Notes under the pieces: model-generated
What the model was told of the DNA's origin: nothing
The model's database searches: none
The model's input: only the letters and a program-made list of their open reading frames with translations
Made by a program: the position numbers and the translations under genes
Shown here: positions 5,793 through 8,965 of the stretch, in pieces
Position numbering within the stretch: the stretch's first letter is position 1
Layout of the letters: every line of letters begins with the position of its first letter
Assembly (NCBI GenBank): GCA_900754605.1
Contig: CAAEDK010000146.1
Coordinates: 1-8,965 of the forward strand
Direction of reading: 5' to 3'
DNA: 8,965 nucleotides
DNA from: an uncultured Oscillospiraceae bacterium
Lineage (GTDB): Bacteria; Bacillota_A; Clostridia; Oscillospirales; Oscillospiraceae

Positions 5793-7891
5793 GTGATTCG
5801 ATCCAGCGCAGTGCTGCGGTGCTTTACCAAATGGGGGAGGAAACGCCGGGAGTGAAGGAGTCTGCCCAGGCTCTGGTGTCTGACACCATGCTGTGGCCGG
5901 CACTGAACGGGGCCGGGACCAGTAAAGAGGAGAAAGCGGAACTGATTCGTACGGCGCCCATGCTGGCGGGAAAGGAGCAGCTGACTGCCTTTGTGCTCCT
6001 GCTGCTGGAGCAGGGAACGTTGGACAGCCTGCCGGCGATCCTAAGGGAACTGCGGCAGCTGGAACTGGCGGCCCAGGGCGGCGCGGTGTGTGTAGTCACC
6101 TGTGCCCGGCAGCCGGATGAAGCTACTCTGGAGGATCTGCGCCAGGCGGTGTGCCGACTGCGGGGCCTGGAGCGGGTGGTTCTACAGATCAAAATCGATC
6201 CGGCCATTCTGGGCGGCTTTCGCTTAGAGGTCCAGGGCGTGGTCTATGACCGTAGTGTCCGGGGACGTCTAGAGCGGTTGGCTCAGGGGCTAAAGGGAGA
6301 TTTTGACGCAGATAGTGAGGAGTTGGAGGGCCTGGTAGAGGGCCTGAAGTCCAAAATCCAGGGTTTCGAGGTGGAGGACGGCAGCGACATGGGCAGCCTG
6401 GTCCAGAACCTCAAGACCCGGATCCAGGATTTTCAGTCTGTGGGCGAGGTCCAGGAGATTGGCCGGATCCTCAGCGTAGGCGACGGGATCGCCCAGATCC
6501 AGGGTCTGGATCGGGCGGTGTACGGCGAGCTGGTGGAGTTTGAGACCGGAGTTCAGGGCATGGTCATGGATCTGTCTCGGGACAGTGTAGGCTGCGTCCT
6601 GCTGGGCCAGGAGACGGGGCTGCGGGAGGGCAGTATCGTGACCCGCACGGGGCGCCCTGCCGATGTGCCGGTGGGAGAGGCTATGCTGGGCCGGGTGGTA
6701 GATGCCCTGGGACAGCCTATTGACGGAATGGGGCCCATCCGCACCACAGAGACACGGCCCATTGAACATGAGGCCAGCGGCGTGATCTCCCGTGAGCCGG
6801 TGAATACCCCGCTTCAGACCGGGATTTTGGCAATCGATGCCATGATTCCCATTGGCCGGGGACAGCGTGAACTGCTGATCGGAGACCGCCAGACGGGCAA
6901 GACTGCCATTGCAGTGGACACCATCCTCAATCAAAAGGGGAAAGATGTAGTCTGCATCTATGTAGCCATTGGACAGAAGGCGTCCTCGGTAGCCCGGGTG
7001 CGGGATACGCTCCAGAAGCATGGTGCTATGGACTACTCCATCATCGTATCAGCCACCGCTAGTGACCCGGCTCCCCTGCAATACATCGCCCCCTACTCCG
7101 GTGCGGCTATGGGGGAGTACTTTATGTCCCAGGGAAAGGATGTGCTCATCGTTTATGACGATCTGAGCAAGCACGCGGTGGCCTACCGGGCTCTGTCACT
7201 GCTGCTCAAACGCTCCCCTGGCCGGGAGGCCTACCCAGGCGATGTGTTCTATCTTCACTCCCGCCTGTTGGAGCGGGCCTGCCGTTTGACTCAGGAGTAC
7301 GGAGGCGGTTCTATGACGGCAATCCCTATCATTGAGACTCAGGCGGGGGATGTGTCTGCCTATATCCCCACCAATGTCATTTCCATCACTGATGGACAGA
7401 TCTATCTGGAGACCGACCTGTTTTTTTCTGGGCAGCGGCCGGCGGTGAATGTGGGGTTGTCGGTCTCCCGCGTAGGCGGTGCGGCACAGACACGGGCCAT
7501 CAAGCGCACCGCAGGCACCATGCGGATCGATTTGGCCCGATTCCGGGAACTGGAGATCTTTACTCAGTTTTCCTCAGACTTGGACCAGGCGACGCAAAAG
7601 ACGCTGGATCACGGCAAGCATCTGTTGGAGCTGCTTAAACAGCCACTCTATCAGCCTATGTCGGTCAGCAGGCAGGCCATTTTACTCTACATCGGAACAA
7701 ACGGGCTGTTGGATGATGTGCCAGTGGAGCGGGTCAGGGAGTTTGCCAGTGGTTTTGTGGACCGCATCGAGCGGGAACACCAGGAACTGGTGCTGGAGAT
7801 CCAGCGCACGGGCAATCTGTCCGCTGTGGCCATCGAGGCCATTCGGGCAGATCTGGAGAACTATAAGAAGGAGAAGCTGACGGTGGCCTGA
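5789..7891 (+). CDS. atpH-atpA: Fused F1 subunits delta and alpha (AtpH-AtpA)
   Basis: One 700-codon frame carries two normally separate subunits. Residues about 1-168 are a full delta subunit (OSCP type): an N-terminal helical domain and a C-terminal part ending [24 protein letters not shown], the family's hallmark end. Residues about 169-200 are an acidic linker. Residues 201-700 are a complete alpha subunit: N-terminal helix [12 protein letters not shown], beta-barrel domain ([11 protein letters not shown]), Walker A GDRQTGKT (365-372), Walker B region VLIVYDD (Asp457/458), signature [10 protein letters not shown] (551-560) and the arginine finger Arg561 in [10 protein letters not shown]. 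Nothing essential is missing. Alpha alone would be 500 aa, a standard length. Delta caps F1 by binding alpha N-termini, so the join is sterically sensible, but F1 has three alpha and one delta. An internal start at codon 201 could supply free alpha. A sequencing indel is the main alternative. Confidence 0.93.
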   Translation: MSDSIQRSAAVLYQMGEETPGVKESAQALVSDTMLWPALNGAGTSKEEKAELIRTAPMLAGKEQLTAFVLLLLEQGTLDSLPAILRELRQLELAAQGGAVCVVTCARQPDEATLEDLRQAVCRLRGLERVVLQIKIDPAILGGFRLEVQGVVYDRSVRGRLERLAQGLKGDFDADSEELEGLVEGLKSKIQGFEVEDGSDMGSLVQNLKTRIQDFQSVGEVQEIGRILSVGDGIAQIQGLDRAVYGELVEFETGVQGMVMDLSRDSVGCVLLGQETGLREGSIVTRTGRPADVPVGEAMLGRVVDALGQPIDGMGPIRTTETRPIEHEASGVISREPVNTPLQTGILAIDAMIPIGRGQRELLIGDRQTGKTAIAVDTILNQKGKDVVCIYVAIGQKASSVARVRDTLQKHGAMDYSIIVSATASDPAPLQYIAPYSGAAMGEYFMSQGKDVLIVYDDLSKHAVAYRALSLLLKRSPGREAYPGDVFYLHSRLLERACRLTQEYGGGSMTAIPIIETQAGDVSAYIPTNVISITDGQIYLETDLFFSGQRPAVNVGLSVSRVGGAAQTRAIKRTAGTMRIDLARFRELEIFTQFSSDLDQATQKTLDHGKHLLELLKQPLYQPMSVSRQAILLYIGTNGLLDDVPVERVREFASGFVDRIEREHQELVLEIQRTGNLSAVAIEAIRADLENYKKEKLTVA
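6329..6433 (+). repeat. Duplicated amphipathic helix segment at the delta-alpha junction
   Basis: Codons 181-193 ([13 protein letters not shown], 6329-6367) and codons 203-215 ([13 protein letters not shown], 6395-6433) are direct repeats: 27 of 39 bases and 7 of 13 residues are identical (L, V, L, K, I, Q, F). The second copy is the normal N-terminal helix of alpha. A third, shorter echo, LAQGLKGDF, lies at residues 164-172 at the end of delta. The match at DNA level favours a tandem duplication over chance. Confidence 0.6.
6373..6391 (+). promoter_or_regulatory. atpA: Possible internal ribosome binding site and start for free alpha subunit
   Basis: GGAGG (6373-6377) stands 11 nt before an in-frame ATG (6389-6391), codon 201 of the fused gene. 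Initiation there would give [16 protein letters not shown]... to the shared stop, a 500-residue alpha with a normal N-terminus. The spacing is longer than the optimum, so initiation may be weak or partial, and GGAGG also occurs by chance in purine-rich coding DNA. No other start codon in the linker has a well-placed ribosome site. Confidence 0.45.
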
Positions 7892-7919
7892 CCACGGCAG
7901 CGAGAGGGAGGGAGAGAAA

Positions 7920-8810
7920 ATGGCTGGTACTAAGGAGATCCGAACGAGAATCAAAAGTGTGCAGCAGACGCTGAAGATCACCAGTGCCATGTATCTGATC
8001 TCCTCGGCCAACCTGCGGAAGGCCAAGGGACAGCTGGACCGGGCCGCCCCCTACTTCACAAAGATAGACTCCACCATTGCAGACATCCTCCACCGCTCTC
8101 CGGAGCTGGAGCATGAGTTCTTTGATCCGCGGACCGATGTGCCGGAGCAGGAGCGGAAGGTAGGCTATATCGTGGTCAGCGGAGACAAGGGACTGGCTGG
8201 TGCCTATAACCACAACGTACTGCGCCGTGCAGAGGAGTATGTACGCCAGTCACCTCACTCCAGCCTATTTGTGGTGGGGGTCGTGGGACGAGTCTACTTT
8301 CAGGGCCGGGGCATTCCCATCGTGGAGGAGTTTTCTCATGTGGTGCAGAACCCCACCATGCGGCGGGCCCGGGAGATCGGCGATGAGGTGGTAAGGCGGT
8401 TTCTGAACCGAAGCCTGGACGAGGTGCACATTTTGTATACTGAGATGGTCTCTCCACTAAAGCTTGAAGTGCGGGAACGCACTCTGCTGCCTCTGGACCG
8501 GGCGAACTTTCCCTGGGATCCCCCTGCGGGATCAGGCGAGCCCCAGGAGGTGACCTATGTCCCATCACCGGAGGCGGTGTTGGACAATATTATCCCAAGT
8601 GGATACATCCGAGGGATGGTGTTCGGGGCGTTGGTGGAGTCCTTCTCGTCGGAGCAGAGTGCCCGTATGACTGCCATGGAGGCGGCCAGCGACAACGCCA
8701 AAGAGATGCTCAAATCCCTGTCTTTGACCTATAACCGGGCCAGACAGTCGGCCATCACCCAGGAAATTACAGAGATCGCCAGTGGGGCCCAAATCCAGGG
8801 AGAGCGTTAG
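7920..8810 (+). CDS. atpG: F1Fo ATP synthase subunit gamma (AtpG)
   Basis: Gamma is the central rotor shaft linking the c-ring to the catalytic alpha3-beta3 head. The 296-aa product has the N-terminal coiled-coil helix (KEIRTRIKSVQQTLKITSAM, then LRKAK), the middle globular domain with VSGDKGLAGAYNHNV, and the C-terminal helix ending ITQEITEIASGAQI, close to the gamma signature. The usual ITKAMxMVAAAKLRKA region reads ITSAMYLISSANLRKA, a mild divergence. A strong GGGAGGGAGAG (7906-7916) sits just before ATG 7920, 28 bp after the delta-alpha stop. Its position between alpha and beta is the standard bacterial order. Confidence 0.96.
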   Translation: MAGTKEIRTRIKSVQQTLKITSAMYLISSANLRKAKGQLDRAAPYFTKIDSTIADILHRSPELEHEFFDPRTDVPEQERKVGYIVVSGDKGLAGAYNHNVLRRAEEYVRQSPHSSLFVVGVVGRVYFQGRGIPIVEEFSHVVQNPTMRRAREIGDEVVRRFLNRSLDEVHILYTEMVSPLKLEVRERTLLPLDRANFPWDPPAGSGEPQEVTYVPSPEAVLDNIIPSGYIRGMVFGALVESFSSEQSARMTAMEAASDNAKEMLKSLSLTYNRARQSAITQEITEIASGAQIQGER

Positions 8811-8841
8811 GTGAAGTGTCACCGGAAAGGTGTGTGCAGAT

Positions 8842-8965
8842 ATGAAGGAATGTAAAGGGACTGTGGTCCAGGTACAGGGTCCTGTAGTGGACGTCCAGTT
8901 TGCCCGGGATGATATGCCCGCCATCAAGGATGCCCTGTGGCTGGAGGTGGGAGGCCAGAGGCGGG
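8842..8965 (+). CDS. atpD: F1Fo ATP synthase subunit beta (AtpD), 5' part only
   Basis: Beta carries the catalytic nucleotide sites of F1. Only the first 41 codons are in the window; the frame is open to the edge. The product begins MKECKGTVVQVQGPVVDVQF and continues with DDMPAIKDALWLEVG, matching the N-terminal beta-barrel of beta (GxVxQVxGPVVDVxF, then LPxIxxAL). Walker A and the DELSEED region would lie outside. The ribosome site is weak (AAAGG at 8826-8830, 11 nt from ATG 8842); an in-frame GTG at 8830 is a less likely start. The gap to gamma is 31 bp. AtpC (epsilon) is expected next. Confidence 0.93.
   Translation, partial: MKECKGTVVQVQGPVVDVQFARDDMPAIKDALWLEVGGQRR

Noticed and set aside
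5319..5903. Minus-strand open frame of 194 codons opposite subunit b
   Set aside because: Leu/Pro/His-rich antisense translation of a coiled-coil gene, with no domain and no expression signals.
6290..7021. Minus-strand open frame of 243 codons opposite the alpha region
   Set aside because: It mirrors high-GC coding sequence of the ATPase domain, has no recognisable domain and no ribosome site; alpha on the plus strand explains the region.
8811..8841. CACC-GGAAA-GGTG hairpin between gamma and beta as a terminator
   Set aside because: Only a 4-bp stem and no T-run; beta must be co-transcribed, so at most it modulates the weak beta ribosome site.
1..8965. CRISPR arrays, tRNA genes, insertion sequences, prophage or defence genes
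   Set aside because: No regularly spaced repeats, cloverleaf sequences, transposase-like frames or terminal inverted repeats were seen; every large frame is explained by transport, signalling or ATP synthase genes.

Overview
The window looks like a chromosomal segment of a gut-type Firmicute in class Clostridia, probably Oscillospiraceae (Flavonifractor/Oscillibacter-like). This is inferred from the moderately high G+C coding DNA, the strong AGGAGG-type ribosome binding sites, and the style of the ATP synthase and CitA-family proteins. No rRNA or other taxonomic marker is present, so the assignment is tentative.

Left half, minus strand (about 1-3821): a nutrient-sensing module. Transcription runs right to left. 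A CitA/DcuS-type membrane sensor histidine kinase is followed 11 bp later by its CitB/DcuR-type response regulator. A clear intrinsic terminator follows, and then a separately promoted lipoprotein solute-binding protein of the branched-chain amino acid (LivJ/LivK) family. The binding-protein promoter is near consensus (TTGCAT-17 bp-TATAAT) and has a 16-bp palindrome just downstream of the expected transcription start, so it looks individually regulated. The sensor domain lacks residues that CitA and DcuS use to hold citrate or C4-dicarboxylates, so it probably senses something else.

Middle (3822-4330): a divergent intergenic region of about 500 bp, AT-rich in the centre. It holds a likely minus-strand promoter for the two-component operon and weak candidates for a plus-strand promoter. 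It also has a possible 20-codon mini-ORF and GC-rich inverted repeats in the leader just before the first ATP synthase gene.

Right half, plus strand (4331-8965): an F-type ATP synthase operon, atpB (a), atpE (c), atpF (b), a fused atpH-atpA (delta-alpha), atpG (gamma) and the first 41 codons of atpD (beta), which runs off the window. Genes are tightly packed and the b stop overlaps the delta-alpha start (ATGA). The c subunit lacks the full Na+-binding signature, so H+ coupling is more likely.

The most notable observation is the fusion. One 700-codon frame encodes a complete delta subunit (about residues 1-168), an acidic linker of about 32 residues, and a complete 500-residue alpha subunit. 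F1 contains three alpha but one delta, so an obligate fusion would give the wrong stoichiometry. The sequence offers a possible answer: an in-frame ATG at codon 201, preceded by GGAGG, exactly where a free alpha subunit would normally begin. The linker also carries an extra copy of alpha's N-terminal amphipathic helix. The two other reading frames both meet stops right at delta's natural end, so an indel in a homopolymer-rich stretch (natural or a sequencing error) must be excluded.
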